DNA from: Otis tarda
Lineage: Eukaryota; Chordata; Aves; Otidiformes; Otididae
DNA: 64,000 bases
NCBI GenBank assembly: GCA_026413225.1
Contig: CM048557.1
Location: 69,616,987-69,680,986 of the forward strand
Direction: 5' to 3'
Part shown: positions 11,661-25,699 of the stretch, one piece after another
Position numbering within the stretch: position 1 is the stretch's first letter
Layout of the letters: each line of letters starts with the position of its first letter
Position numbers and translations under genes: made by a program
Notes under the pieces: generated by a model
What the model was told of the DNA's origin: nothing
Seen by the model: the letters and a program-made list of their open reading frames with translations, nothing else
Database searches by the model: none

Positions 11661-12384
11661 CATAGAATCATAGAATCACAGGATGGTTAGGGTTGGAAGG
11701 GACCTTCAAAGGTCATCTAGTCCAACCCCCTTGCACGAAGCAGGGACATCTCCAACCAGATCAGGTTGCTCAGAGCCTCATCCAGCCTGGCCTAGAATGT
11801 TTCCAGGGATGGGGCATCCACCACCTCTCTGGGCAACCTGTTCCAGTGTTCTATAACTCGCATTGTAAAAATTTTTTTCCTAATTTCCAATCTAAATCTA
11901 CCCCCCTCTATTTTAAACCCATTACCCCTCGTCCTGTTGCAACAGGCCCTACTGAACAGCCTCTCCCCATCTTTCCTGTAGCCCCCTTGAGGTACTGGAA
12001 GACCGCTATCAGGTCTCCCTGGAGCCTCCTCTTCTCCAGGCTGAACAGCCCCAACTCTCTCAGCCTGTCCTCATAAGAGAGGTGCTCCAGCCCTCTGATC
12101 ATCTTTGTGGCCCTCCTCTGGACCCTCTCCAACTGGTCCATGTCCTTTTTGTGTTGGGGGCTCCAGAACTGGACACAGTACTCCAGGTGGGGTCTCACCA
12201 GGGCAGAGTAGAGGGGCAGAATCCCCTCCCTCGACCTGCTGGCCACGCTCCTCTTGATGCAGCCCAGGATGCGGTTGGCCTTCTGGGCTGCAAGGGCGCA
12301 TTGCCGGCTCATGCTGAGCTTCTCGTCCACCAGCACTCCCAAGTCCTTCTCCTCAGGGCTGCTCTCAATCCATTCTCCGCCCGT
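11661..12384 (-). mobile_element. CR1 LINE with C-terminal part of ORF2, antisense
   Basis: This is the longest young CR1 in the window. On the minus strand it encodes, without a stop from about 12384 to 11908, the C-terminal tail of the ORF2 reverse transcriptase: [15 protein letters not shown], then [16 protein letters not shown], then [22 protein letters not shown]. The 3' UTR and the tail (11661-11690) follow. The open frame runs past the CR1 boundary to 12498 into unrelated sequence, which is chance. The element is 5'-truncated, so there is no endonuclease and no catalytic reverse transcriptase core. Confidence 0.95.
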
Positions 12385-13792
12385 CTTTGAAGGAGACCTG
12401 TGCATCAGGTTGGGAAACGAGTAGAGCCATGGAAATGTTTTACAGGTCTTAAAGTAGGGAGCACTGAAGTGATTTGGAAGGGTGTCAACATGCACCAACT
12501 TGGATTTGTTGCCTCATCAGCAACTTCTCTCCCGTTGTAACCGCAACATTTTTTTTTAGTGCCCATTGACTCGGTGACCGTGTGACTTTTCTGTGAAGCG
12601 GAAACATAGTGTTTGGAGCTAATTTCTCAAAGGCGTGGGATTCTCTGTCAGTTTAAATCTAAAATAATAATTTGAAATGACCTGTGCTCAACATTAGCAC
12701 AAAAAGCTTTCGCTGAACAAAAAGCGCTCTGGGGAAATGCGTTTTAAGGCTGAGATTGCTGGAAGTACCTGTTCCATTATGTCTTTAAAATGGTGTGTGA
12801 GCTGTGTAGTAGTGACTGCTAAAAAGGAATTAAAAAAAAAAAAAAAGACGCAGACTGTGAAATAAATTAAATTTTTATTGGTTTTGTAATAGATTTAAAA
12901 AAAACCCAACTCTGTAATCTGGTGTTACTGATGTCCTTTCTTGCACACCTGCTTACCCTTCTGCTGTCTTGTAGATGCTGTGTTTATCCCAGAGCTTTTT
13001 TCTTAGGAATTTCCCATGTTGGTTTACAGCAGCTGCGTGAAGGAAAGGATAAAAATAAGTCTGGTTACACATCAGCACCTCTGCTGTCACTCCTTGACGA
13101 TCCTCAAACGCTGTTAATTGAAATGTGAGCGGGGCGCCTATGGGCTGATGCTGAGCACCAGAGCAGAGGCGAGGCTCGCAGGTTTTCTCAAAAAAAACAA
13201 GGTAGAAATTGAGTTTTGACAGCACACGTCACAGTGGTTGTGTAGCTGCTGGATGCTGGCCAGCGGCCGAGTGACGTGTCTGTCTGACGCACCTGATTGC
13301 GAGCTGGCATCGTCTCTGATGGTGGGAGTGCTGCCTGGGGACGCTGGCTCCAGCATGCCCGGTCTAAAATGTTGAGTTTTCTGCACACCTAGCAGAACCT
13401 TCCCCCCCTGCCCCCCCTCCTTCTTTTTCCTCTCTCTGTGTTCTGTGAAGGGCTCACAGTAGAGTGATTATACTGGTGCTTATTTCATGGCTGGAGAAAG
13501 CCCAAGGCCTTGGCAAATATCCATACACATAAAATGAGTGTCGCTACACCATGAGAAGTGATGACCGCCGTTGACTTCCTAATGAGGGACCGTGCAGACA
13601 CGTGGAGATTCGTTGTGTGTGGTGCTGCATGGCCACGGGAGGCTATCAGAGATGACCTCCCCAGGATGCTTCAGTTGGGTGGAAATACGTGCTGGCTTTC
13701 AGTAGCCATTGATGGCTGGGCTTTCCTCAGGGCAGACTAGAAAGCAAGAGTGATTTTGTGAAAGCGCCAAGGTTTTGAAATTCATATTCTGC

Positions 13793-13860
13793 AACAGGAA
13801 TGGAAGGGCCCTCCTGGGCCATCGAATCCAGCTGTCTTTATCCCAGGCATCCAATTCATC
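13793..13860 (-). mobile_element. Possible short old CR1 3' end remnant
   Basis: The stretch AGGAATGGAAGGGCCCTCCT followed by GGCCATCGAATCCAGC resembles the complement of the tail region of an older CR1 subfamily. It is short and diverged, so a chance match is possible. Confidence 0.4.
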
Positions 13861-15711
13861 TAATCTCTTGTATCATCTTTTTTTTTTTTTCTGTGTAAAA
13901 TGAACAACTCCACCTGCAAGTCTGATAGCTTTCCTCCAGCACCCTCCCAGCTCTTCCCAGGCGTCTTCCCATATTTCACTGCTCTGACACGGAGATCCTC
14001 TCTCATCGCCATCATAACGTGCCTAGAAAACCTGATCTTACAGCACATCTGGCACGTTGCTACAATCATAAGTTACCAGTGCACTATGCTAAAAGTTTAC
14101 AGCTCTGAGAATGAATGTGTAAAAAAGTTGAGCTTCAGAGTTTAATAAGTCCATTTATTTTTATTATCTGCAATAGCAGTCTCGGGCATGTGCGCTCTCT
14201 CCCAGGCTGGGGTGCATCACGGATGAGTTCATAAAACGGTTCCATATAAAAATGTAGATGGTTTATTGATTCTTCTGCCCTTTTATTAGGACTTCCTAGA
14301 ATTTTTGTGTACAGAAATTTTATTTTTGGGTAAGTTTGCTGCTCTGCAGAACATCGTGTGGTGCCTGTTGGGCAATAAAGATGTATCAGAAGGGATTTCA
14401 AGAGGGTCATGTTCACTTGGTCTCTCTCCTTCTGACTCTTGCATTGTGACTGCTTCAGGTAGCCACGTTCATTCTTTCCGAGGGCAAAGAAAAATGTTAT
14501 CCTTACTGTTGGCTGGCTAACAATTATTAACCACTAATACCTGATAAATTTTTTTGGCGGGGGTGTGATTTCGTAGTTTAAGGCTGTATTAGATCGTGGC
14601 TGATTAATACTTGATGAGGTCTGTGTAATCTTAAAAACATTATCATTTTGTCAGAAAAAAAAAATTGAGTTTTTCAAAGTTTTTTGTCTCATTTTGAAGG
14701 AAGAGGAAAAGAAGAACGAACAGTGCACAATGTTTTGCTCCGATGTTACCAGGATACGTTGATGACCTTGAAGTGTCTTTTAAGGTTCTTGTATTGCACC
14801 AGGCGACTGTGAATGAGATTGGTCGGTCTCTGCCCAGTCTGACAAATCGTTTTGGAAAGTTTTGTAGGATCCCAATTAATTTTTGAGGCATTGAACTGTG
14901 GAATAAAAACCAAGTGTTGAAGGGAAAAGCATCCCATGTTGGAACACATCCAGGTTCTTGCTAAGTCCTGCAGTTGAATAAAGCTCTTGAGCCACACAAG
15001 AAGCAGGAGATGGGGACAGTCCAGTGTGGAAGCTTTGGAAACTGGGGATTTGCTGTAGGTCTTGGAAGAAAGGCAAGTACTGCGTGCTGAGTTTCATTTG
15101 CAGTTTGTGGGCACAGAGAAGAGTGAAGATTTGCAATATATTAGTTTTGGGCATCCAGGAAAACTCAGAAAAGGTTTGTTTTTTTTTTTTTTTTCCCTCT
15201 TTTGTGACAGCTTTGGCACAAGAGTTAAACTTTATAAAGGCATTGGCCCTGAAAAACACCCAACTGTGATGTTCAGAGGATTTATAATTTGTTTGGCAAC
15301 TGCACAGCCCACTGGGGATGGTGTCAGCTTCTCTGATTTGTTTAATTTGTATCCCAGTTCTTGTCTGGCTTGTGACAAGACTTGTGAAGTTCCCGTTTGC
15401 CTGTGGGATGGGAAGGCTGAGGGACGGGGCAGCCCTGAAGCCCGCAGGTCTGGCTGGGATTGCACGTGGTACGTTGTCTTGGCAAGCTGTAACAGCGTGG
15501 GATTTTGTAGTATAGGAAGTGTTTTGGATTGTGGTTTTGTTAGGGTTTGTTTTTTTTTTTTTTTAGGGATGGGGGTGTTTGGTTTTTTTTTTGGTGGTTG
15601 TTGTTCTTTTTTTCCCCTTTCTTCTGCTTGGAGTTTCAAAAAATACTAAATGCCAGCTGCCAGTTTGTCACCACTGCTTATTGATCAGCTATTTCACACT
15701 CATGTACCCAT

Positions 15712-16032
15712 CTCACAGAATCACAGAAGGGTTTGGGTGGGAAGGGACTGTTAAAGCCCACCCAGTCCAACCCCGCCTGCCAGGAGCAGGGACATCTCCA
15801 ACCGGATTGGGTTGCTCAGAGCCCTGGCCAACCTGGCCTGGAATGTTTCCAGGGATGGGGCATCCACCACCTCTCTGGGCAGCCTGGGCCAGGGTTCCAC
15901 CACCCTCAGTGTAAAAATTTCTTTTCCTAATATCCCATCTGAATCTACCTCCCTCTATTTGGAAACCATTACCCCTCGTCCTGTCACAACAGGCCCTGCT
16001 GAAGAGTTTATCCCCGTCTTTCCTGTAGCCCC
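15712..16032 (-). mobile_element. CR1 LINE 3' fragment, antisense
   Basis: It begins with the complement of the tail (TCACAGAATCACAGAAGGG). It carries all the standard 3' UTR blocks through GTCCTGTCACAACAGGCCCT and ends near TTTCCTGTAGCCCCT. It belongs to the young class. Confidence 0.93.
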
Positions 16033-16212
16033 TCAATGTGTTTGGAGTCATTATCTGTGTTTGCTTAAAATCTGAGATGACAGCAGCCTTCCACCAAGCA
16101 GGCAGGGCTGGTGCCTGGTAGGACGCTGTGGTTTCTGTTCCCCAGATCAGCTCAATACGGGTGTGACACCACTGGGGCTGGACTCCTGGGTTTCACGGAA
16201 GGGAACCAGAGG

Positions 16213-16351
16213 CAGAAGGTTGTCCAGTCTCCATCCCTGGAGGATTTCAAGCCCAGAACAACCTGATCCAAGCTGACACTAGGCCATGCTTTGAGCAGGA
16301 GATTGGTCTAGAAACCTCCTGAGCTCCATTTCCACCTGAATATGTCTATAA
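16213..16351 (+). mobile_element. Older CR1 subfamily, 3' end
   Basis: The order of blocks is diagnostic of an older CR1 3' end: TCCAGTCTCCATCCCTGG, GAGGATTTCAAGCCC, CAACCTGATC, CATGCTTTGAGCAGGAGATT and CTAGAAACCTCCTGAG. The copy is much more diverged than the young ones and has lost its terminal octamer repeat. Confidence 0.7.
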
Positions 16352-19300
16352 GCTTTTTATGTCTTTGCTCCTCTGATGATGCTTATTTCTCTTGAATATT
16401 TACTTCTAAAAGCAGTTTAAAGAGAAACCATGCTGTGTTTCACATACTTTGATCTCAGCTTCATCTGTTTAATGGATCATATACCGGATAACTTGTAAAC
16501 TGAAATCTTCTTAACTGAAATCTTCTTCATTACAAAGACATATACACCTCCCCTTCCTTCAAAAGAAAAGCAATGAAAGAAATAGGAGCTAATTAACTAG
16601 AGCACAGGTAAAATCAGACACCTGCCACATGGCATCTCCAGAATAATAAATCCTTTTCTTTTAAAAATTAGAAGCATTTATAAAAATAGAGACACAACCT
16701 GAAATCTCTCCACAGTATTTGCATTTAAATTGAAAATGTGAATGCATCTGGTCTTGGAAGTTCCAGGTAATTATTTGATATTTAAAAGTTTGGAGATGCT
16801 CTGGTAGAAGATGCTTGACAACTTAATTGTTCTGATAGCTCCTGAAAGTTAAGGTTTTAAACAACTTTAAGCTAAAACTGTGTTGACAGAAGCAAAAGGA
16901 GTTGTTGGTAAAATGCTGAGAATATGTTTCTTTTTTTAGCAAGACTTGAAGTCTGTCTTTGGGTAGAGAGGTGACTGTAGGGAACGTTCAGGCAGCATAA
17001 TCTTGTCACAATTTATCTTGCCGAGTCCAAATTCCCTATTGAAGAAATTTGAATTTTGAGAGTCGTCGATGTTGGTGCATTCTCCCTAAAAGCTCTGTGA
17101 ATGTTTATGTAGTTATGCTGTTTTTTAACGTTCTCCTTATGACCCAGGTGCACCCTGCCTGCCTGCTTGGCCGGCGTGTTTTCTGCTGGAGAGAGTTCTT
17201 CTATGTGAAAAACATCAAATAGCATTATTTGCTGCTAATGCAGGTGAAGCTAGCTCTGTGCAGAGCTTATGGGTGATTTTATTTGATGTTAGACTGACTT
17301 TAATTCTGAGCAAAATGTGCAGAATGAGAAAATCTCCGTATTTCAGCAGTAGAGCAAGCAGTTACGGGGTTATCAAGATGAGCCCTGAGGTAAGAGAGCT
17401 TTCCCAATGTTGTGGTTTTGTTTAGTGAGGGGGGGCCTGAGGTGGCCAGCTGTTTATTCTCCTCTGACTCCACAGTGGCTATACCAAAAGCCCACCGCGT
17501 AGGGCTAGAGAGGAAATAAAACAATAGTATGGTGCTGACATTGGAGGACTTGATGCTTCGCTATCAGCCAATAGGGAATCTGAAAAAGAGTACAAAATAG
17601 ATGCAACTGTGGTACGGGCAAGCTGGCAGGAATTTGAGTATTTAATCCAAAAAATGCTGTGGGCTGGTGCTGAGCAGAAGATGTGGAGGGATCTATCCCA
17701 TCTGCTTTCTTTTCATCCAGTTTGGTGTTACTGTAAGAGAAAAAAGACTGGACACAAGGTGGTCACTCTAAGGGTTTCTAGGTCCTATGAACTGGCTGGA
17801 AAACAAAGCAGCTCTTGGCAGATTTCCACAATTTTGGTTTTCTGGGGGAAACTTCTTGTTTGATTTCAGGAATGACCAGGGAGGGTCGTTCTTACTTCTT
17901 ACTGAAAGACATTGAAATGTGCACTGATTTGGTCTGTATGGAGGATCTTACAGACGGTACCTGGCCACATCTACCATGACTTGTTATTTGGGACTCAGTT
18001 TGGACACCCCCGGGAGAGGATGGCTTCCTGTGATCTGCAGTGCACGATGGTTTTCCAGGTTGTTTGGAGACAAAAAGCAAAAGCTGGATGGAAAGAGGTG
18101 TCTGTTGCCTCGCAGTCACTCTTTAATTAAAGAAAAACCACAAAACACTGTGATTAAAGTAGCTGAGTATTAGAATAGAAAAAAAAAACGAAGGTGAAGA
18201 GTGGAAGGAGGAAACAGAAGGACTTGCAGAACCCTTGGCATGTCCAGAGGGAAGAGCTCAGGCATCCAAGGCTGCTGGTTAAGCAGCTCAATTTGCGGCC
18301 AGCGTGCTGCCTAATTAGAAGTGCACAATGACAGTGAGGAACTGCAGATGGAACTGTGAACTGCAGCTTTTCTTTTCTCTATACATTATTTTAATGAGTC
18401 AGCAGCAGATGTATGAGCCTTTAACTATATATTTTACCCTTTCTTAAATGCGTCTTCTTTAAGTAACACCGAATTCAGATTTTTTTTTTCCCTTTTTATG
18501 TTATTCCCCCAAATCCATTAATCTTATTTCCTTCGGCATTTAGAAAATTGACTTCTTAAAGCACCAGCTAGACACAGAGGTTTCATCCAACAAACTTGCC
18601 ATTTCAACAACTGCTTCCCATCAGTAAAGCTTCTTGTTCATTATTCAACAGTCACACCATGCTCCAAACTCAACACCACCAACACATGATGAGGTCAATA
18701 GAGCAAAGTTTTCTATCCCTGACCTGGCTGCAGGTTGCTTCATTGACGTATGGCATGAACCACGTGTCCAGCTTGGATCTTAGGTAGGTTTGGACTTGAG
18801 GCTAAGCTAAGACACTGCTTTGCATCAGGTGTCGATGTGGCAGTGATGTTTACAGCAGAATAGTGTGGAGTTTGGAAATGCGGTCTCCTGTTTGTTATTG
18901 AGTATGATGGATGCTAGTCACTCATCAGAGAGGAGCAGAAGTTATTTTCTACAGGACACCTCAGAGTAGGCTCAGCTGTGTCCAGAATTGATGTGCAGAC
19001 TGTACAGATGTCACAAACTACATAAACTTCTGTTATGGAGAGCCGTTACCTGCAAACTTTGTTAGGTGGAGTCGGTTTTGTTGTTCTATTTCAGAATTAA
19101 GATGGAAGACTGTAATATTGAATGATTTTCTTTTTGTTATTTTCCTTCCAAATGTTTTGTTGGTTGGCAAAAGCAAATTTGAGTTTTCAGGATTCCTTAT
19201 ACACCAAACAATATCAAAACGTTGTTTTTTTACCGTAACACAATGAAGTTTAAAGGACTACCCTGTGATATTCACCAGTGAGAAAGAGATTTTTGGACAG

Positions 19301-21148
19301 TTGTTAAATTGTCTCTACTCAACTTAGCTGTTTGATAATATAGTTTAAGGCAATGTCCTGTAGGATACTGAAGACAATGCAATTTTGTAGCCCAGGGCCA
19401 AAATAAACAAAGACTTTGTGTTTCTTTGGAGTTTATGATAGGAACATTTCTCTACTTCTGTTGGTTTGATAGAGGTAGGCATGTTAACAAAGAAAGAAAC
19501 ATCAGAGAAGAATTTCCATGAGTCTTCAGTAGGAATGACTTTTTATTTAGCGCAGAGGTCAGTTTATGCTGGGCTTTCACATAAAAATAAATAAACCAGA
19601 CAATATGGACTGCACTGCGGTGTCCAAGGGGTGGTACTGGAGTAGATTCCTTTATTTCTGCATCAATTCATTTAAGCATTTGGACAAACAAATCTGAAAC
19701 CCAGCCCAGCTGTGAGGCTGTTGGATGATAGCTTTGACACAAAATTGTCTAAGAAAGCATCAAGAGTATGAAGATTTGTTTAGTTGTTTGCCTCTGTTGC
19801 TAGGAAGCATGATTGGATGGTCCCTATCTCATAGGAAACCAATGCTAGAGACTCCTGGTCAACTGGTGGTCCATGATCCATGGATCTTCTTTACACTTAA
19901 CGGAGAAGATGTGTGTATTAGTCCAGCTTTCTGCTGTGCAATTAGTTACGTGTCTCGTTGTAATACAGCAAAGCTCAGGTGGCAGAAATGATGTATTGGA
20001 GTAATGACATAAGTTGAAACATGCCTTTTTCTCTGCTGTTTGAGGTTTGAAACAGATTATTTCAGGGGAGCGTAAATAATTCAGAATTCCTGCAGTAAAA
20101 CATCACTTGGTATACTACTGTATGTTTCTATGGGCCTTTAATGACAGTCAACCAAGTAACTTTATTTTTTCCTTATTTCTCAGTGATGGGATACCTATGA
20201 TTTTATAAAGATCACATGTTAGTCATGAAATCCACCAAACCAGATCCAGGTGCTTACACCAGATATATTTTAAATCCATTCTGTATGTGTATTTAACCGA
20301 CTGCTGTGTGTATTTATTGCTGAAATTCTGTGTTGCAAAGCTGGTGCCTTAAACCTGGACAGGCATTGCTGAGCTGCCTGTCTGACATTCCCATAGCTCC
20401 AAGCAAAATCAGTGAATTGCTCCTTGAGGGGAAGAAAGTTGAGTTTTAATTTTCCTCTGCAAAACCTAGGAACCAGCAAAGACTGCAAGTACGAGGAACA
20501 GCATGCAATGAGAAAAGTTGGCTTCTCACGATGTCTTGACAGATTAGGAGAAAGGTTTAGGTTTACGAATATGCTTTACAAGTCTTTTAGGGACTATCTG
20601 AAATCTTTGTTGTAAGGCTGTGAATCTTTTGAATTGCAGTTGTGTGAAAGCGGGATTGCTTTTCCCGTCTGTAAGGCTCTAAGGGGATGAGGGAACTGGT
20701 GTGATGGAAGCAAGAGCTGGTGATAAGAGTTGACTTTCTTTACCCACTGCCTGCCTTATATCTTTCTCTCAAGAACCAATGAATCATCCTGGTGGTCATC
20801 TTTTGGTACAAAGATCACAGCAGTAACGTGGAGAGTTGCTTCTTGGTCTTTTAAAGCAAGCAGCCGATGTCTGGATTAACTTGCTGGAGGTTCTAGAAAA
20901 TGAAGCTGGGTTTTGCAGCTTGCCTTCCAAGCAAGCCATTCTCACAGTGCTTTTTCTGTCAGCTTATCCTTTGGCGTGAAACAGAAGTCAAGGCAAAGTG
21001 CTTAATCCAAAGCACATAGAAGTCATGGAAGGACCATCATTCACTGTGGTCAACTTTGGATCAGAACTTTGGTCGCTGTTTCTCTGTGGGCTGTTGACCT
21101 TAAAGTTAAGAATCTTTCCATTTAGCACAAGCTCTTTTTATATACTCG

Positions 21149-21749
21149 TTGTATTGGTAATGTTAGGGTGATATCTTTATTTTCTCTTCTCTCAGTGCTC
21201 TGATAGCATGGGGGTGAGGAAGGGCTTGTAAATACCTCCAGAGACGGATAACAAACTGAACGTTCATCAATTATTTTGGTTACTCTTCAGCTGTCAGCAA
21301 CTCAGCCTAATTTAGGTGCTGTGACTTCCTATTTTTCACTTTGGAAATGACAAGTGCTTTAGCAGTGTATACTCTGTGATGATGCTTGATTAAGATTTGA
21401 TTCCACAAAACATTAAATAGAGCCAGGTAGATTTAGATTAGATATAAGGAAAAAATTTTTTTACACTGAGGGTTGTAGAGCACTGATGCAGGTTGCCCAG
21501 AGAGGTGGTGGATGTCCCATCCCTGGAAACGTTCAAGGCCAGGCTGGAGGAGGCTCTGAGCAACCTGATCTGGTTGGAGATGTCCCTGCTCCTTGCAGGG
21601 GGTTGGACTGGGTGGGCTTTGAAGGTCCCTTCCCACCCGAACCATTCTATGATTAACCACGTGCTAAATGTGTGCACTGGGAGATTCAGTGGCTTCCTCA
21701 GCGTCGCAGGGACACAAATTGGTTTTGGGTGGGAAGGGGCATTTAAAGG
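21149..21749 (+). repeat. Local duplication, copy 1 (CR1-interrupted)
   Basis: Two blocks (21149-21415 and 21652-21749) align in direct orientation with 28043-28405, with about 13 substitutions and one 2-bp indel over the first 270 bp by eye. A CR1 lies between the blocks. Homology stops inside the first 35 bp of an antisense CR1 that is fuller in copy 2. Confidence 0.88.
21416..21651 (+). mobile_element. CR1 LINE insertion inside duplicated segment copy 1
   Basis: A 236 bp young CR1 3' fragment lies between two ATTA tetranucleotides (21412-21415 and 21652-21655). The related segment at 28043-28405 has a single ATTA at the same place and no CR1. The boundaries are therefore known from a natural empty site, not just from the consensus. 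Confidence 0.93.
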
Positions 21750-22760
21750 ACTCATGCATATGAGAAGGAAACATCAAGGAGTCAGTAACATCTGAGCACT
21801 AGGAAGGGACTGCTGCCTTGCCTGACCCAGGGGATGCAGCTGAAGTAGAAAACACTCGACAATTTTGGAGGCTCCTGGACGTGAGCTGGGTCTGGAGGTG
21901 AAGGTACTTACTTGATAAAATGCCAGTGCTGGGTGCTCAGAAACAAGTGGCATGCCGGTCAACAAACCTCCAAAATGTGCTCGTGGTGCTCCAAGACACA
22001 TACAGGTCTTTACATCTACTTGGCAGATTGTCAGGTGATGTTCCCATCTTGTTCGCTGGGAACAGATTAAAACAAAAGCACTCATGAGCCTTAACGAAAT
22101 GTGAACGGGAACGATCAAAATTAGTCAAAGCTGCTTCTGGTGAGTGCACAGAGATTGGACCTCATGTGCCATCTAACTGCTCAGTCAAGGTAAAAATCAG
22201 TGATTTGCACAATTCTGCTAGTTAATATTGCTGTTGCTGCAGGCTGCACGCAGACACAAACGTCAGCAACCACAAAGCCGAGCGTTCCCCAATGTCCTGC
22301 ATCAGCTTAGGAAGCAACCAGTGGCCAATAGTTATTGTGTCAAAGCCTGCAAATAATGCAGCAGCCAATGTGAATATAGCGTGAAATGTGGATTTGCGCA
22401 CAAACTTTTCGATGCTTTAAAGGAGCATTTTGGGTTGAGCGGGGTGGGGGTAGGAAGATAGGGCTTAACCTGAAGGATGCAAATAGATCTCAGCTGAGAT
22501 GCTGAAATGCGTTTTAGTGCTTTGAAATGTAATTAATGAGGGAGAGCAAAGATAGTTTTATGAGGAGTTTGAGGACAAAAATTGTTTCATCTTTGTTTAT
22601 TTGATCACATCCTAATTCTTTGGGGCCTCTTTGGAGAAAGACCGACACTTTTCTGAGTCTCAAGGTGCACTTACAGACTTATTTGCACATTTGCTGCTGT
22701 GTTTTGATTATATTCTGAAATCTCTGCAGGGATGCAGCTGTGGCTAGATGTTTGCAGCAC

Positions 22761-22813
22761 CATAGGATAGTTTGGGTTGGAATGGACCTTTAAAGGTCAT
22801 CGAGTGCAACCCT
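22761..22813 (-). mobile_element. Very short CR1 3' tail, antisense
   Basis: Only about 50 bp match: CATAGGATAGTTTGGGTTGG then ACCTTTAAAGGTCATCGAGT. This is the complement of the last bases of CR1. The extreme 5' truncation is ordinary for target-primed reverse transcription. Confidence 0.75.
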
Positions 22814-23192
22814 CATCTCATGTTTTGCTGGTTAACTCTGTGTCTCTTTTACTTGCTGTATCTAACCCCTTGAGAACCTTCCAATGGTGCCTCAAGTGTA
22901 ACTGGTAATACAGTGAAAAAATAGTCAGAATCCATTGCATGTTCCAATATACTTGACGTTATGTAGGAGGTTGCCTTGAAATTATGGTACAAGGTCCTAA
23001 ACATGAGGATAATCCAAACCATTGTCTTATGGGACCTGACTGTGAATGCAAACCTGTGTGCAGAATACATACTGAAATCACTCTTCCGTTACCTGGTGGA
23101 TTTGTACCAGGCTCAACGCAGGTGTTCCCAAGAGGTCAGTATATGACACACAATGTAAATAGGTGAGGTCTGCAGTGGTTTTGGAGACCACA

Positions 23193-23353
23193 TCCAGAGG
23201 TGGTGGAAGCCCCATCCCTGGAAACATTCCAGGCCAGGTTGGCTGGGGCTCTGAGCAACCTGATCTGGTTGGAGATGTCCCTGTTCTTTGCAGGGGGGTT
23301 GGACTGGGTGGGCTTTAATGGTCCCTTCCAACCCTAACCATTCTGTGGTTCTA
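23193..23353 (+). mobile_element. CR1 LINE 3' fragment
   Basis: It starts at CAGAGGTGGTGGAAGCCCCA and ends ACCATTCTGTGGTTCTA. It is a young-class 161 bp fragment, sense to the gene. Confidence 0.9.
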
Positions 23354-25699
23354 AGACTCCACACCTTCTTGCCTGCTAGAAGCAGCTTTGTATTCCCAAG
23401 ACTGCTGAAGGCACAGTCACTCTGGAGAAATCTACTTGACTTCATGTCACTTTGCTAAGGGCCATTCTGTTAGTTCTGGGTCTGAGACTAGCTTGATGGG
23501 GCCCTTCATTGCTGTAACAAATTTCCTTTCAAAGAGCTGAGCAGGACCATCACAGCCAAGAGTGCCCTCAACTGACTTGTATAGTCCTCGTCTCCACTGC
23601 GGGGTAACTGAGAGTGGTTCATCTGCTTGAAAGGGTTTCTGACCTGGTAGGTTAGGAAGTTTCCAGTATGTGAAGTGATTTGGAGTCTCATCAGTCTGGA
23701 GTAGGAGATCTAGGTTCAATTTCCCCTTCCTACAAAGAGCTCTATCTCCTAAGATGCTGTAGCACTGTAGCTGCTACTGCCATTTTCAGGGTTTGGGGAA
23801 GGGAAATTTCTTACTGCTCTAGGGATAGCGGCAGTACTACATCTTGTGTTGTTTTCCATCCATGAAAATGAATGGTGGAACAAGCCCACCAAGAATTGCA
23901 ATGAAAGACACTCTTGGTTTTGGGCTGCTTCTGGGTCAAATATTGAGCAACTGAGCACTATCAGATCTGGGGCAGTTCTGGCCATGGTCCCAGGTCAAGA
24001 GAGAAGTGTGTGTACCCACCACAGCCCCTGCTGCTCCCGCTTCCGCTGCCCTCCAGCTCCACAAACCTGCAGCTATCAGATGCCTTTGGACACATGCACT
24101 TGGTTTCTGGGGAACGTCTTCCACGTATGCGTGGTGATTTTCACGTGCTTTGGTGGCATACTAGAAATTCCAAGATACACAGGTTAATTGCAGAGATTGC
24201 TGTGTTTATTCTGGTGCCAAGCAAGATTAGGGATTTATGGATATGGGTTTTTAATGATCTTACTTAAGTCTGAAAATACACCCCATTTTAAAGTTAAATT
24301 TTCTACCGATAAAGTAAAACTTTTCTGCTGATAGCTGTGCAGTTTGTGGAGTCTTGGAGAATGGGGTTATAAAAACAATACACTGACTTCAACCGTAAGT
24401 TGTAGTTGCACAGGTGTTGGACTGTTTGAAGTGGGGATTTCATGGCTGTTACTGATGAATACGGTGTGTAGGTTCACATGGCTTAAGAGACGTTAAGAGG
24501 CTTGGTTTTGGGAATAGAGCAAAGAGACTTTTCCCTTCACTTCAGAATTCCTAGAAACTCGCTTACCTTTTCCCATGTAGTGCGCTGAGTCACAGCCCTC
24601 CTCTGGACTCCTTGTTCTTGGATGTACAGAAAAATACGTCGCTCAGGTACGTGCTCTGCACAGTTCTTTGGTGATGAGAGTTGGCTGTAGCACATCAGGA
24701 CACTGGATGATCCAGCCCAGTTGCTTCTACCCAACACTCAGCCTGTGTGAAACCAAGCCAAGAAGCAACAGCTGCAAAACTTTGTTGGTTTTGTAGTTCA
24801 GCCCGTGAGCCGGAGTGGAACCCCTCTTGGCCAATGAAGTAAGGGGGTTATGACCCGAAGTTGAGGTTCTGTACCCCTTATTTTAGTTTGCAGGTGATAT
24901 TGTAGCACATAACAAAGGGCAGATGAACGTTAACGTGACTTTTGTAGACCTTGTTGTTCCTTTGTAGGAATGAGAGACTGCTGAAATGGTCTGTATGAGC
25001 CCTCAAAGCGAAGGAGAAACATTCAGAAGTAAAAATACTTTATTGAGGTTATTAGCAACTAATTCTGGTTGAAATGTGCTGCTCATCGTGCCTATCAAGT
25101 TATTTTTTCTTTCCCTGTCTGAATTTTTTTTTTGCGTAACATATTTACTGGTTTTTGTATATGTAAGTGTTGTTTGTTCTTCCATTTGCAAACAGAAGTT
25201 CAGCTCGTGTTCCAAAGTTACTTGTGGTGGCAGTTTCCAGCTGTCACACAATGTATGGTTCATCCTCCCGAATCAAAGCGCGCATTCATTCTGCTTCATG
25301 GCTGCTGCTTTTAAAAGGGAATGAGAGATGCTTAGCAAAGACTAGTGCGTTTTGGTGCAAATTTAATCTCGATAAAAGTCACTGAACTTTCTTAAATTAA
25401 TGAAATAACAATAAATTCTTAGAAACACATCAACCACTTGGATTCTTGAATACAGAGTTACAACTAAATAGCAGCACCCAAGTGCCTTTCATGCCGTACC
25501 TGATCAGCACAGTAAATGGAACAATATTTTTTTTTCATCCCCTGATTAAAAGTGCTGGCTTCTTCTGTGGAAGAAATTTCTCACACCACTTGTGAGAGGG
25601 TGTCCACAAGCAGCCAGATTTTATGCTCTTTTCCCACACTGAAAAAAAAAACCAACAACCCAACAAATTATTAATTAAATGTTAATTCTTTTCAAAGTT

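Noticed and set aside
11908-12498. 196-codon minus-strand frame resembling a real protein
   Set aside because: It is real coding ancestry, but of CR1 ORF2 (C-terminal tail), not a host gene. It is annotated as a mobile element.
24560-24640. CAGCCCTCCTCTGGACTCC resembles antisense CR1 ORF2 tail
   Set aside because: The match is only about 20 bp with no supporting blocks on either side.
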